Positions 20,580-32,016 of a stretch of DNA of 64,000 nucleotides are shown here, piece after piece. Made by a program: the position numbers and the translations under genes. Each line of letters starts with the position of its first letter. The stretch's first letter is position 1. Origin of the DNA: Marsupella aquatica (taxonomy: Eukaryota; Marchantiophyta). The DNA is taken from positions 7,750,001 through 7,814,000 of the forward strand of contig OZ316899.1 of NCBI GenBank assembly GCA_973895155.1, written 5' to 3'. Below the pieces are notes generated by a model that saw nothing but the letters and a program-made list of their open reading frames with translations, was not told the DNA's origin and made no database searches.

Positions 20580-21510
20580 GACGGATCTCGGAGAGGCCAG
20601 CCGAGATCACTCTTCCTGAGACGGATCTCGTAGAGGCCAGCCGAGATGACTATTCCTGAGACAGATCTCAAAGAGGCCAACCAAGATTGACTATTCCTAA
20701 GACAGATCTTGGAGACGCCAGCCGAGATGACTTCCTGAGACACATCTCGGAGAGGCTAGCCGAGATGATTGTTCCTGAGATGGATCTCAAAGAGGCCAGC
20801 CGAGATTGACTCATCCTGAGACGGATCTCAGAGAGGCCAGCCGAGATGACTCTTCGGTACACGGATCTCAGAGAGGCCAGCCGAGATTGACTCTTCCTGA
20901 GACGGATCTTAGAGAAGCCAGCCGAGATTGACTCTTCCTAAGACGGATCTTGGAGAGGCCAGCCAAGATCACTCTTCCTAAGACGGATCTCGGAGAGGCC
21001 AGCCGAGATGACTATTCCTGAGACGGATCTCAGAGAGGCCAGCCAAGATTGACTCTTCCTGAGACGAATCTTGGATAGGCCAGCCAAGATCACTCTTCCT
21101 GAGACGGATCTTGGAGAGGCCAGCCGAGATGACTATTCCTGAGACGGATCTCAGAGAGGCCAACCGAGATGACTCTTCCTAAGACGGATCTTGGAGAGGC
21201 CAGCCAAGATCACTCTTCCTGAGACGGATCTCGGAGAGGCCAGCCGAGATGACTATTCCTGAGACGGATCTCAAAGAGGCCAGCCAAGATTGACTCTTCC
21301 TGCGACGGATCTTGGATAGGCCAGCCAAGATCACTTGTCCTGAGACGGATCTCGGAGAGGCCAGCCGAGATGACTATTCCTGAGACGGATCTCAGAGAGG
21401 CCAGCCGAGATTAACTCTTCCTGAGACGGATCTTGGAGAGGCCAGCCGAGATCACTCTTCCTCAGACGGATCTTGGAGAGGCCCGCCAAGATGACTCTTC
21501 CTGAGTTGCA
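20580..21510. repeat. Tandem array of about 23 units of 40-41 bp, each a palindrome
   Basis: Each unit has the form GACGGATCTCGGAGAGG then CCAGCCGAGATGACTCTTC, so ATCTCGG and CCGAGAT can pair around AGAGGCCAG. The array fills the intron between exons E and F of the Ulp1-type gene (20552-21724). Many units carry C-to-T or G-to-A variants that keep the unit recognisable. No coding meaning: the apparent ORFs are translations of the repeat. Confidence 0.85.
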
Positions 21511-21724
21511 TGTAGAGGAATGAATCTTGGCAAGGTCCGCCAACATGCATCTCAAGTTAGGACTTTCCCTCGCTTGTAGAGGAGGCCAGACACTATGAAT
21601 GTCAGCGAGGTCAGCCGACATGCATACATATCGGCGAGGCCGCTGACTTGTATCCCTCTATTGTCAACCATTGCGACGAGCAAGCAAATATGAAATGAAC
21701 AACGTCAAACGCCAGAAAACTTAC

Positions 21725-24700
21725 ATGTTGTTGGGAGTACTGCCGGCTTTTTCTTCTTGCACTTTTCTGGATTGGCTTTTGAACGGACCACCTCTTCCTC
21801 CTCCGGGGAGATCACTCCAACTAGTTGTGCCAGTTGGTCTTGCGCACAAGTTCCAAAGTGAGGATAGGATTCAGTCCCAAACACCATCTGCCCGCAATTT
21901 TCACCCACCTTGAATATTGCCCCAAACTGTGCATTGAAAGTGAGGATAGTTGCCCCAGGGTGTGTTGTATATTCGATGATACATTGGAGCGTTGCTGGCG
22001 ACAATGTGCCCGCAAAAGGATCGTTAACCTGATTCTTCTTGGATGTATAGTTCGTTAGCCCATTCCTACTCTTCATATCGAGCTCTGCACTAATTGGTGC
22101 CACATCGTCCTTTGGGCATATCTCCACAGCAGATTGAAACCCCCACAGGTCTAGCTTGAGATATTCGCTCTGGATTGGCCAAACATATTCAGAGGTCAGA
22201 CTTCCTCAGTTTAGGATAGTAAGTCATTGGAATAAAAAATAAATGAAGAAGTAGGTAATTGATGGGACTTACTCGCTTCCCAGTCCTACCATCGTAGGTG
22301 GGTGTGTCGTTCCAGATAAAGAAGCTTTCTTTCAACCCCCAATTGGTATTCTCGTAAAGTAATGCATCATAAATTCAAGTTGAGTGCCGAAGCAAACCAC
22401 TGTGCACGATGGCAAACAATCCTTCGGAATCAAGGACATCTCGAGCAAACTCCTGAACCCGGTTCAAGTCGTCCTCCCGGAATGAATTCCACAACGGGGT
22501 GGACTTACCCTTGACCATACGCGTGTCTGTTCCCATATATATGTATCAGAATTAAATCTGCACCAGTCTTCACTCGCTTCCCCCCTTTTCTCCAGGTATT
22601 TTGACGCAAACCTTCCCACAATAGCTTTCTGCACCATGAGATCAATTTACAAACTACAGGGGGTTCGGTACCTTCTTTAGCTGCATCAAAAAAAGTTGTA
22701 AATAGATTTGGAGACCACCTAAAATACATATGTCTGCTCTGGGAAGACATGGTATTGGCATAAGGACGCCTTACTCCTTCCAACTCTGTATTATCCTCTT
22801 CTCCAAGGGCCTCTTCATCCTCCTCATTTTCCAATGTGGGGTCAGGTTGGATGGTTGTGGGCAGAACCTCTCCAGTGTCGGGCGGGGGAGGCGACTCAAT
22901 GGTGGAAGGAAGAGGAGGAAATTCCTCGTCACGTGCTTTGCTTGGGCTCCCTTTGGGAGCTCTGGGTCGCCTAGTTTGCTTTCTTTTTAAGGCCTTTTCC
23001 TTTTGCCGTGATAGTAATGGTGGCCGGTAAGGCACAGGAGAGATATCAGACAAGCGCCCTTCATCTCCGGATTGTCCTTTGTCCTCTTCCTCTTGCTCCT
23101 CTTCCTCTTGCTCACCCACATCATCCTCACGTTGCTGCTCGTCAGCCAATTCATCTTGTACTTTAGGAGCCTCATGCGGAGGCAAGTCAAATTCTTGCAG
23201 TGGAGTCTCGTCTGGACCCAACTCAACTATTGGTTGTTTATCCTTGTGCCCTGGACCCTGCGAAACCCCTGGACCATCCTCAACTGCTGCCTTTGTAGCC
23301 GGCTCTACACCCTTGCTCTTGATAGAATCAGGTTCCGTTTGGATCTCTGCATGACCTGCATAGGATGCAAATTGATGAGCTTCATGATGGCAACTGCATC
23401 TCGGCGAGCCTCGCCAAGATTGGGTTCATTATATGCAAGCAACTTATTACTCAACTAATACTTTATCTCGACGAGCCTCGCCGACATCTGGACTGGACCA
23501 GACACTTAATCTCGGAGAGCCTCGCCGACATCTGGACTGGACCAGACACTTAATCTTGGCGAGCCTTGCCAACCCAGCCAAGGTTTTTTCCAATGCAAGC
23601 CACCACCTGATTCGAAAGGAATTGAGTAATACCTGATGGGGTCTTTGTTGGAGTGCTTATAGAATCTGACTGACTGGCCTCGGCGGATTGTTCCTTGTCG
23701 ACCTTCTTCTCGCCTCCTTCCTTTCGGGCCTTTTTCCCATCATAGGCTGGGTCCATTGGGATTATGGCCTCCAACGCTATTGCCTGAGGCATAGAGTTCG
23801 TCAATTGTCGCAGCTTGGATATATCGTAGTAATTTGTAGGCTCCTGTTGGTCCTTCAGCTTCATTGCACACTCCTTCTCAGCGTCATCGATAAAAGTATT
23901 CCAGTCACGGTATTCCATATACCATGGGCAGTTTTGACGTTCCCAATCGCAGACTACTCTACCATTAGGAATTTGGCCATCACATGGATACATGCTAAGG
24001 CTCCCTTTTGGCTCCATCCAAGATGTGAGTGCCCATGGCAGCTCTTTCAATACGGATGCATTCATGTTCTCCTGATTGATTAGAAATCTTGTCACGCACC
24101 TCTTTGTTCGCTTTTTCCACAATTCTTTTAACAAGACCGTGGCCTTTCCGTCAATCCAAATTTCCCCGCCTAGTTTCAGTGATTTCTCTTGCACATAAGC
24201 TCGATAAAGCCTTCTGTATAGCTTTGCAAATTCCTCCTCTGTCCTGGAAAACTCATGGTACATCTGTCTTTGGTAGGCCTTTGCAGCAAAATTGGTCAAA
24301 ATCACACAACCAACGTGGTCAATGTAACACCACATTGACCAGACCGCTAACCAGGATCTAATTGCAGCATCACCATTGTTACGTGGATGGTGATACATAC
24401 TCTTCTCCTACTCCGTTCCAAAACGAGCTTTCAATAGCTTTACTCTGCACTCTGCAGTTACCCAAGCCCCAGCAAACAAGCGGACCCTGTCCAAGCCAAC
24501 CTGTACATTCATCACACCCTGCTTGGCGTCCTTTGACAACTTGTGATACAGCTGCCGACATACCGGCATGAACTAGTCTCCATTGGCCGGATTCACGCAG
24601 GCCGCAAGCTTGGGGAACTTGTTGTCCTAGGCCTTGCATGCAACAATAATCATTGCCTCCGTCTCCTCCTCAATTCTCTTCACACTCCACGGGTGCCCAC

Positions 24701-24963
24701 GAGCTGCGTCTTGTGCCATCTCCTTGGAGATATTGATTCATCCCGCTTCAATGTTTGACCAAGACATGATGTACACAGCGGCTTCTTTTGTCATATTCTT
24801 CGAGTACCAAGTCTTCCCATGTCCTCGATTTTGGGCCTTCATGAAAGCCTCCATTGTCTTCTTTGACATGAGCAAACTGTACTCCTCCAATGGAGTGTTC
24901 AATATCTTTGCAACCCGATCAGCGTCATTAAACCAGGACGTCTTCACGACAGTCGCACTTATC
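21725..24963 (-). pseudogene. Middle exons (B to E) of the Ulp1-type gene, unknown fold
   Basis: Exon B is mostly alpha-helical in composition with conserved-looking Trp residues (IRSWLAVWSMWCY). Exon C begins in correct phase at 23355 and encodes an acidic, Pro-rich linker with Glu runs near 23050-23130 and basic RQKEKALKRKQTRRPR near 22990. Exon E encodes a globular region (22127-21725). No family recognised for these parts. The stops listed for the whole gene lie here. Confidence 0.55.
23399..23570. repeat. Three palindrome units in the exon B/C intron
   Basis: CTCGGCGAGCCTCGCCAAG-type palindromes. Two units also share the tail ATCTGGACTGGACCAGACAC, with a period of about 56 bp. They sit entirely within the intron. 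Confidence 0.75.
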
Positions 24964-25082
24964 CTGAAAATGACAAATAGTACTCATAGCGGCAATTTCA
25001 GAGAGGCTCTCCAAGATGGCACACAAGGTTTACACAAACAGGTAATCACATTTTGCAAAAAGACGCAAATGAGAGTACTTAC

Positions 25083-25792
25083 AAGTTGAGAGCGTGCATT
25101 GCTTGCTCAACCTTCTTGAATCCGTCCTTCCCAGCGTTCAAAAGAGAGAATCTGACGCACGGATGGTATTGCAATTGATCCGGATACTTAGAAGCAACTG
25201 CGGACCAGGCTGTGTATTTGTGGTTTCCATCAAAAACCCAAAACATCTTGTCCTTAAGGACTTTGAACTCCTCTGATGCATCGCACTCTTGCTCAAACTG
25301 TTCATTGAGCTGAGTCCATAGAGGGTCCCAAAATGGCTTGAAGTCTGTCACTGTCTGCGTTTCTCCAATTTCATTGAACTTAGTAATGTGGAACTCGCTG
25401 AGCTTCACAACATAGCCGCTCTCTTTGAATCCTTTTTTTAATTTTGCAACCGACTCATCCTGAAGATTCCTCACTACCTCCATTGGCATGAGCCGGCACA
25501 AGGGGATCCGGGGCGGATCCTTACTAAACTTTGTCTCATACTTGGAGATGATAGACTCCCAAGCTCCCTTCTCAACAATATCAGCCAATTCCGCCGCTCC
25601 AATAGGCTCAAATGATATCTGCTTTGGCTCAAACTTCCTCCTAGAGTCGATTGACTCCCTAAGTGGACCACCTTGTGAGCGCGTCAGTCGAGACGTGACT
25701 GGCAAAGGAGACTTGGATCGTGGTTTCTTACTCCGCTGAGAAGTTTGGCTGTCGGCAGGTCCAGCTCCAGTCGAGTCTTTCCTCTTCGGCAT
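25083..25792 (-). CDS. First exon of the Ulp1-type gene: ParB/sulfiredoxin-like domain
   Basis: 237 codons, open, starting MPKRKDSTGAG. A basic Ser/Lys/Arg-rich N-terminus (about 45 residues, likely nuclear localisation) is followed by a segment resembling the ParB/Srx fold. That segment has PLCRLMPMEVVRNLQDESV, then KLKKGFKESGY (the 'eLa.Si...G' helix), and later WVFDGNHKYTAW, which resembles the DG(N/x)HR loop used by ParB nucleases and sulfiredoxin for phosphate or nucleotide binding. In some ParB-like proteins this loop binds CTP. The exon ends at a perfect donor and joins exon B in frame. The domain assignment is from motif reading only. Confidence 0.6.
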
Positions 25793-26810
25793 TTTGACCT
25801 TAGATTACATGAGAAATGAAAGAGTTATTACTCGGCAATAGCTCGACCTATAAACCTGACAAGATCTCAGCGAGCCCCGCCGAGAGAGCCAGTTTTCAAG
25901 GATACGCGGGGTCCAGCCTCTCACACATTTGATTCATCTACAAATGGATTTTACATATCAAGAAAAAGGGGGAGCCAAGAGAAAAACCTGAGAGAATCAC
26001 CAACGTTCACGGCAAATCACTGTCGCAAATGCTCACAAGAAAATGTTGCCTAAATGCTCACGGAGAAGCTACCACACGCTCACTGCCTCAAAACACCAAC
26101 GCAATCCAGTAGACACAATAACAGGGTTGCACAGGAGAGTTTACCATGAGTGGGACGACTGAAGAAGAGCAGGAACAACGCGGATGTGAGTGCGGAGAAG
26201 TGAGAGATTGCACAGACCAATATGCAAAGATTGAGGAAGAGCACGGATTAGAGCGCGAACGAGTAAGGGATGCAAAAGAGTGAGGCAGAGTGAGAAGGTC
26301 CGGGGATTAGTGATAAAGACAAGCGCCAAACCTAAGGTGTCACACCGTGGAAGTGACGAGGAAGGAACGACATCCACTTCAAGGAATAACGTACCGCACG
26401 TACTGCACAACACTAAAGTACGCAATAGATACGGGAGATCCTAACTATATTTCGATACGTACATGTTAACGGCCCAAACAAGAAAGTACACAATGCTAAC
26501 GCGAGTACTGACCACCACTAGTACGAGAGAGTTTAGGGTACATTTAGGGTACATTTAGGGACTTCGGCCTACAACTCAAATGAGTCCGAATGTAGGAGAC
26601 CCTTGCTGTCATTTCATTCCGAGGCCTACTGAGACGTGTCAACATCTCGGTGCGTCAGCTCAAAGAGGAAATGGTTGCCCACATGCATTATCATTTGGGT
26701 GGCTTAACTAAAAGAGGAAATTGGGGTTAAGAGAAGGGGGAAGAGCACAAGTCAACAAGATCAAGGAGGGTTTGTTGGAGGAGACTTAATAAAGGTGGCC
26801 AATTATGTTT

Positions 26811-26851
26811 AGGGTTTAGGGTTTAGGGGTTTAGGGTTTAGGGTTTAGGGT
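26811..26851. repeat. Interstitial plant-type telomere repeat (TTTAGGG)
   Basis: Six consecutive GTTTAGG(G) units with one length variant, inside the MULE and far from any chromosome end. Confidence 0.8.
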
Positions 26852-26924
26852 AAAATATGAGAAGTAGAAAAAAGTCCAACATTCTAGCGAACTTCATGGT
26901 AGAAAAGTACGCTTCTTGGGTCAA

Positions 26925-28340
26925 AAAGGTCGCCAGCCTCTCGGAGACCCTCTCTGAGATGGAGTCGTGGGCGTACTTTGGCCAGATGACACCACTTGTG
27001 GACCCTGTTAACAGTTTCAAAGGGTTAGCTACAACATACACTGTGTCTCTTAGAGACCCTCTCCGAGATGAAATTAAGGGTATTCCGTTTCAAAGGAAGG
27101 ACCCAAATTGGTTCTATCCAACATCCGATGTCAGAGACCCTCTCTGAGATGGAGTGGTGTGGCCCGAACGGCCAGACGGCAAAAATTGTCAATCGCGTCT
27201 TGGGTGGAAAGGGAAGCGAGATTGCAACCCAATCGCTCGGAGACCCTCTCTGAGATGGAGCCGTGTGCCCCAAGTGGCCAGAGAGCAGTTCTCCCAGATC
27301 GCATATTGGGTCAGAAAGGTCGCCAAATGAGACCCAGCCTCTCGGAGACCCTCTCTGAGATGGAGTCGTGGGCGTACTTTGGCCAGATGACACCACTTGT
27401 CGACCCTGTTAATAGTTTCAAAGGGTTAGCTACAACATACACTGTGTCTCTCAGAGACCCTCTCCGAGATGAAATTAAGGGTATTCCGTTTCAAAGGAAG
27501 GACCCAAAATGGTTCTATCCAACATCCGATGTCAGAGACCCTCTCTGAGATGGAGTGGTGTGGCCCGAACGGCCAGACGGCAAAAATTGTCAATCGCATC
27601 TTGGGTGGAAAGGGAAGCGAGATTGCAACCCAATCGCTCGGAGACCCTCTCTGAGATGGAGCCGTGTCCCCCAAGTGGCCAGAGAGCAGTTCTCCCAGAT
27701 CGCATATTGGGTCAGAAAGGTCGCCAAATGAGACCCAGCCTCTCGGAGACCCTCTCTGAGATGGAGTTGTGGGCGTACTTTGGCCAGATGACACCACTTG
27801 TCGACCCTGTTAACAGTTTCAAAGGGTTAGCTACAACATACGCTGTGTCTCTCAGAGACCCTCTCCGAGATGAAATTAAGGGTATTCCGTTTCAAAGGAA
27901 GGACCCAAAATGGTTCTATCCAACATCCGATGTCAGAGACCCTCTCTGAGATGGAGTGGTGTGGCCCGAACGGCCAGACGGCAAAAATTGTCAATTGCGT
28001 CTTGGGTGGAAAGGGAAGCGGGATTGCAACCCAATCGCTCGGAGACCCTCTCTGAGATGGAGCCGTGTGCCCCAAGTGGCCAGAGAGCAGTTCTCCCAGA
28101 TCGTATATTGGGTCAGAAAGGTTGCCAAATGAGACCCAACCTCTCAGAGACCCTCTCTGAGATGGAGTTGTGGGCGTACTTTGGCCAGATGACACCACTT
28201 GTCGACCCTGTTAACAGTTTCAAAGGGTTAGCTACAACATACGCTGTGTCTCTCAGAGACCATCTCCGAGATGAAATTAAGGGTATTCCGTTTCAAATGA
28301 AGGACCCAAATTGGTTCTATCCCACATTCGATGTCAGACC
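26925..28340. repeat. Tandem repeat, 401-bp unit, about 3.5 copies
   Basis: Successive copies are offset by exactly 401 bp (for example 27108, 27509, 27910) and are nearly identical. Each unit contains four variants of GAGACCCTCTCTGAGATGGAG, the MULE palindrome half, separated by unique spacers. Confidence 0.9.
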
Positions 28341-28452
28341 CTCGCCAAAATACAAGGATGAACCCAAAAGTGCAAGCAAAAACTGACCGTACAGTACTTT
28401 TCAATGTTTTTACAATGTAATTTTGTATGGATCGCGTGTCCATACAAATCTA

Positions 28453-29412
28453 CCATCTCAGAGAGGCTTGCCGAGTACAAATACTGTTGCCCAAATGACC
28501 CGAGTCCATCTCAGAGACCCCCGCCGAGAATAATTTAGGGTGGAAACTAAATGTCAAAGACCCTCGCCGAGTAGGATCTAGGTAAAAGTCTATGAGAATC
28601 CATGTCAGAATCTGGGAGACCCCCGCCGAGAATGACTTGGGATGAAAAGTAAATGACACTCAGCGACCGAGGAAGTCCCTAATCCACCACAGAGAGGCTC
28701 GCCAGATAGCGCGACCGCATGTCAGAGACCCTCGCCGAGTAGGATTCTAGGTAAAAGTCTATGAGAATCCATCTTAGAATCTCGGAGACCCCCGCCGAGA
28801 ATGACTTGGGATGAAAAGTAAATGACACTCAGCGACCAAGGAAGTCCCTAATCCACCATAGAGAGGCTCGCCAGATAGCGTGACCGCATGTCAGAGACCC
28901 TCGCCGAGTAGGATTCTAGGTAAAAGTCTATGAGAATCCATGTCAGAATCTGGGAGACCCCCACCGAGAATGACTTGGGATGAAAAGTAAATGACACTCA
29001 GCGACCGAGGAAGTCCCTAATCCACCACAGAGAGGCTCGCCAGATAGCGCGACCGCATGTCAGAGACCCTCGCCGAGTAGGATTCTAGGTAAAAGTCTAT
29101 GAGAATCCATCTTAGAATCTCGGAGACCCCCGCCGAGAATGACTTGGGATGAAAAGTAAATGACACTCTGCGACCGAGGAAGTCCCTAATCCACCACAAA
29201 GAGGCTCGCCAGATAGCGCGACCGCATGTCAGAGACCCTCGCCGAGTAGGATTCTAGATAAAAGTCTATGAGAATCCATCTCAGAATCTCGGAGACCCCC
29301 ACCGAGAATGACTTGGGATGAAAAGTAAATGACACTCAGCGACCGAGGAAGTCCCTAATCCACCACAAAGAGGCTCGCCAGATAGCGCGACCGCATGTCA
29401 GAGACCCTCGCC
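28453..29412. repeat. Tandem repeat, 169-bp unit, about 5.5 copies
   Basis: GCATGTCAGAGACCCTCGCC recurs at 28717, 28886, 29055, 29224 and 29393, exactly 169 bp apart. Each unit has two or three palindrome variants (GAGACCCTCGCCGAG, GAGACCCCCGCCGAG, GAGAGGCTCGCCAG). Confidence 0.9.
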
Positions 29413-29717
29413 GAGTAGGAAGTCGGAAGGCTATTTATTCATCCTTCAAGTCAGGCATATTTGCAGAGGGGATTATAAGCCACCCGACGGAAGAAGAAGA
29501 AATGTTTTAGGCAAGGCCGGACGGAATCTTGGAGAATATACTACATCCCCAGAGTTTGCATGTACCTTCTTGGCGGCTGCTGGCAAATATGTACCTTGTA
29601 CATGTGCAGAATCTGTACCTTCTTGGCGGTCGCTAGCAAATAGGTACCTTCTTTGTGGTACAATTGTTATATGTATGCTCCGGATTCTACGATCGTTATA
29701 TGGTACGCACGTTGTCC

Positions 29718-29837
29718 GGAACGGTATTCTTGGCGTAAAGTACGGGTACTTTAACATCTGATGTACCGCCCAAGTTCTAAGCCTGAAAGTGCGGTATTAT
29801 TGGCATAAAGTGGTACCAATACTTTAACGTCTGATGT
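29718..29837 (+). promoter_or_regulatory. Direct repeats just upstream of the transposase gene
   Basis: Two copies of a unit of about 45 bp (29719-29765 and 29791-29837) end in ACTTTAACRTCTGATGTA; the second overlaps the ATG at 29834. Earlier, GTACCTTCTTGGCGG-like words also repeat (29560-29640). They could be transcription-factor or transposase sites. No clear TATA box. Confidence 0.35.
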
Positions 29838-30361
29838 ATAAAGCCGAAGGCCTGGGGACTAACATTCCCAGTGTGGATTTGGGACACATGGCTTCTCTTG
29901 TGATAATCCGATCAGTAACCGGGGATGTTGTTGTTTTTCGTCAGATTGAGGGAGACAGTGTTCGAGTCACTAAGGAGCATGAAGTAGCAAGCCGATTTGG
30001 TTTGAAGGTAGGGGATTTCATGATTTACGAGGAGAGAGAAGATGGGCTGTCCACTTCTGCTGAATCCAACGGTGATGGAGATGAGCGAGAGTGGTATCTG
30101 AAATGTGGCGTGTCCTATACTATCTGCAAAAAGAAAGCAAGTTCATGCAATGTTAGTGAGGGTCTTGGAGATTTTGCGCACTCCCCACAGATTGATGAAC
30201 CGGGTGAATTATGGAACAATACACCGTGTCAGAAATTGTCCCAATTTTGGGAGGACATTCACCAAGTTGGTAGACCCCACTCAAATTTGTCGCCAGTGTG
30301 GCAGGATGTTGGAGAGGCAGATGAGCCAGTGAAGGAGACACCTCGACCCAGCGCAATCAAT

Positions 30362-30915
30362 CTCAGAGGGGGTCTTCGACATGGTGAACCTTCTCAATTG
30401 AGTACACCTTGGTCAAATTCATTCCATATGTGGGAAGATGTTGGAGATGTGGATACACCAGTGAAGGAGAAACGTCGATCAAGTGCATTCAATCTCAGAG
30501 GGGGTCTTCGAGATGGTGAACCTCCTCGGACAAGTACACCTGGGTCCAATTCATTCCAAATGTGGGAGGATCTTGGAGATGGTGATACACCAGTGAAAGA
30601 GAAACCTCGATCAAGTGCATTTAATCTCAGAGGGGGTCTTCGAGATGGTGAACCTCCTCGGACAAGTACACCTGGGTCTAATTCATTCCAAATGTGGGAG
30701 GATCTTGGAGATGGTGATACACCAGTGAAAGAGAAATCTCGATCAAGTGCATTCAATCTCAGAGGGGGTCTTCAAGATGGTGAACCTTCTTGGACAAATA
30801 CACTCGAGTCTACATCATCCCAATTTTGGGAGGATCGAGGAGCTGCTTATACTCCACCAAAGGAGACACCTCGATCAAAGGCATTCCTTCTCAGAGAGGG
30901 TCTTCGAGAAGGCAA
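30362..30915 (+). repeat. In-frame 132-bp (44-aa) coding repeats containing the MULE palindrome
   Basis: CTCAGAGGGGGTCTTCGAGA recurs at 30362, 30494, 30626, 30758 and, diverged, near 30893. It encodes LRGGLRD in an acidic, Ser/Pro-rich repeat with the core MWEDLGDGDTPVKEK. The DNA word matches the non-coding array word CTCAGAGACCCTCTCCGAGA at most positions, so the dispersed palindrome has been used as coding sequence. Confidence 0.8.
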
Positions 30916-32016
30916 TTCAGTATGGAAGGATGAGTTCCTTGTCAGTGTTGTTCATGCCATGCTACACGGGAAAGGGACCTCTCGATGTGTACAAGCTACT
31001 CGTAAGATTTTGAGCACAAAATTGCCGGAGAGAGTTCAACGATTACCAGAAGTGTATGATGGAGACCATGTTTTTGAGTTGCCACCTTTTACAGGTCCAT
31101 ACTTGAAGGGGTGTTTCTTTTTGGGCATGGAGCGAAAGAATGATTCTTACATGTGGAGCAGGTTGATTGAGACAAGAGAAAATGTCGGCCCAAAGCTAAA
31201 CAACAACAGTCACTCTTACAAGATCCAAACTGTGAAGTGTTTGGGTTCTCTGCGTTGTATGCATAGGGATTGTGAGAATTTTGAAGAGCGCAAAGAGCAC
31301 AATTTTGCAAAGTGGACCCGAGATTGAGCAGGTACAAATGAGCTGCCTTTCCCTATTGGATGCAACATTCCCCCATCAAGTGTAATTTGTAGCTTCTGCA
31401 GGAGGCCTCCTAGGTGTATAGCTGGATGCCCAAGTGAGATGTACTACATCACTCCAACCAAGGACGACCTTAATTACTGTCACAAGTCTCGTGTTGCCAT
31501 GCATGTTGGAAATCACACCCATCCCGCAATGTTCACGCACAACAAAGATCAACGATCACTTGTGCGTAATCTCGTGGAGGAGGAACTGAAGAGGAGTCCT
31601 ACTGCACGGCCGTCTGTGATCAAGGTCAAAGCAGTACAAAAACTTAAAGATATTTTTGAGGACCCAGTGGCTGAGATGGTCACCACTGAGGAGGCAAACG
31701 ACCTTGATGAAATGTTGGCCATTCTGGGTGACGAATCTGTTTTCCGCTCGATGATCAGGAGCATCAAGAGATACTCTCATGTGTCGTCTGATGTAAGCAT
31801 GATACTAGAGATGCGGAAGCACACTGCATTTCCTTTTATCCAAAGTGTTTTGTTCCCAACCCAGAACGTGGGAACAAATGAGCGGCCGCACATTTTTAAA
31901 ATGAGTACAGAAGGTCCCGGGTCAGGAGTGGACCTTGTTCGAAGAATGCAGCCAAGAGGGGATCTTGAGCATTCTTGGGTGATGTCTGATGTCATGCACC
32001 GCATACTTGACAATAG

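Larger units (their letters stand above)
19362..25792 (-). pseudogene. MULE-borne multi-exon gene: ParB/Srx-like N-terminus to C-terminal Ulp1 protease
   Basis: Exons by splice sites and frame: A 25792-25083 (donor GTAAGT); B 24963-23633; C 23355-22509; D about 22530-22273 (joint to C unclear); E 22204-21725; F 20551-20208; G about 20133-19362. Phases agree at A/B, B/C, E/F and F/G. The product would be well over 1,000 residues: ParB-like domain, long helical middle, acidic Glu/Asp/Pro-rich linker, and Ulp1-type cysteine protease. Exon B has four stops (24738-24740, 24627-24629, 24573-24575, 24408-24410) and exon G one (19698-19700); exon D also has a TGA. At least four stops are TAG or TGA where Trp or Arg fits. 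The gene is thus a decayed copy. Four introns or flanks contain the MULE palindrome. The gene is divergent from the transposase gene across 4 kb. Confidence 0.75.
25793..29833. other. Intergenic region between the divergent Ulp1-type and transposase genes
   Basis: No gene supported. 25864-25887 is a single MULE palindrome. 26520-26850 contains TTTAGGG-type runs. Two tandem arrays follow, then a short promoter-like stretch with direct repeats. Long ORFs on both strands in 26857-28386 are translations of the array. Confidence 0.7.

Noticed and set aside
20580-21510. CRISPR-like array of palindromic repeats
   Set aside because: Units are contiguous and diverged with no unique spacers, sit in an intron of a eukaryotic gene, and have no cas genes nearby.
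20507-21621. Several minus-strand ORFs of 60-96 codons rich in ISAGLSEIRLR
   Set aside because: They are translations of the 40-bp palindromic array in an intron, flanked by good splice sites.
26811-26851. Chromosome end (telomere)
   Set aside because: Only about six units, inside a transposon, with unique sequence on both sides.
27025-28386. Long overlapping ORFs on both strands in the 401-bp array
   Set aside because: They repeat with the array on both strands because the unit happens to lack stops. The translations are low-complexity copies of the palindrome, with no conserved start or domain.
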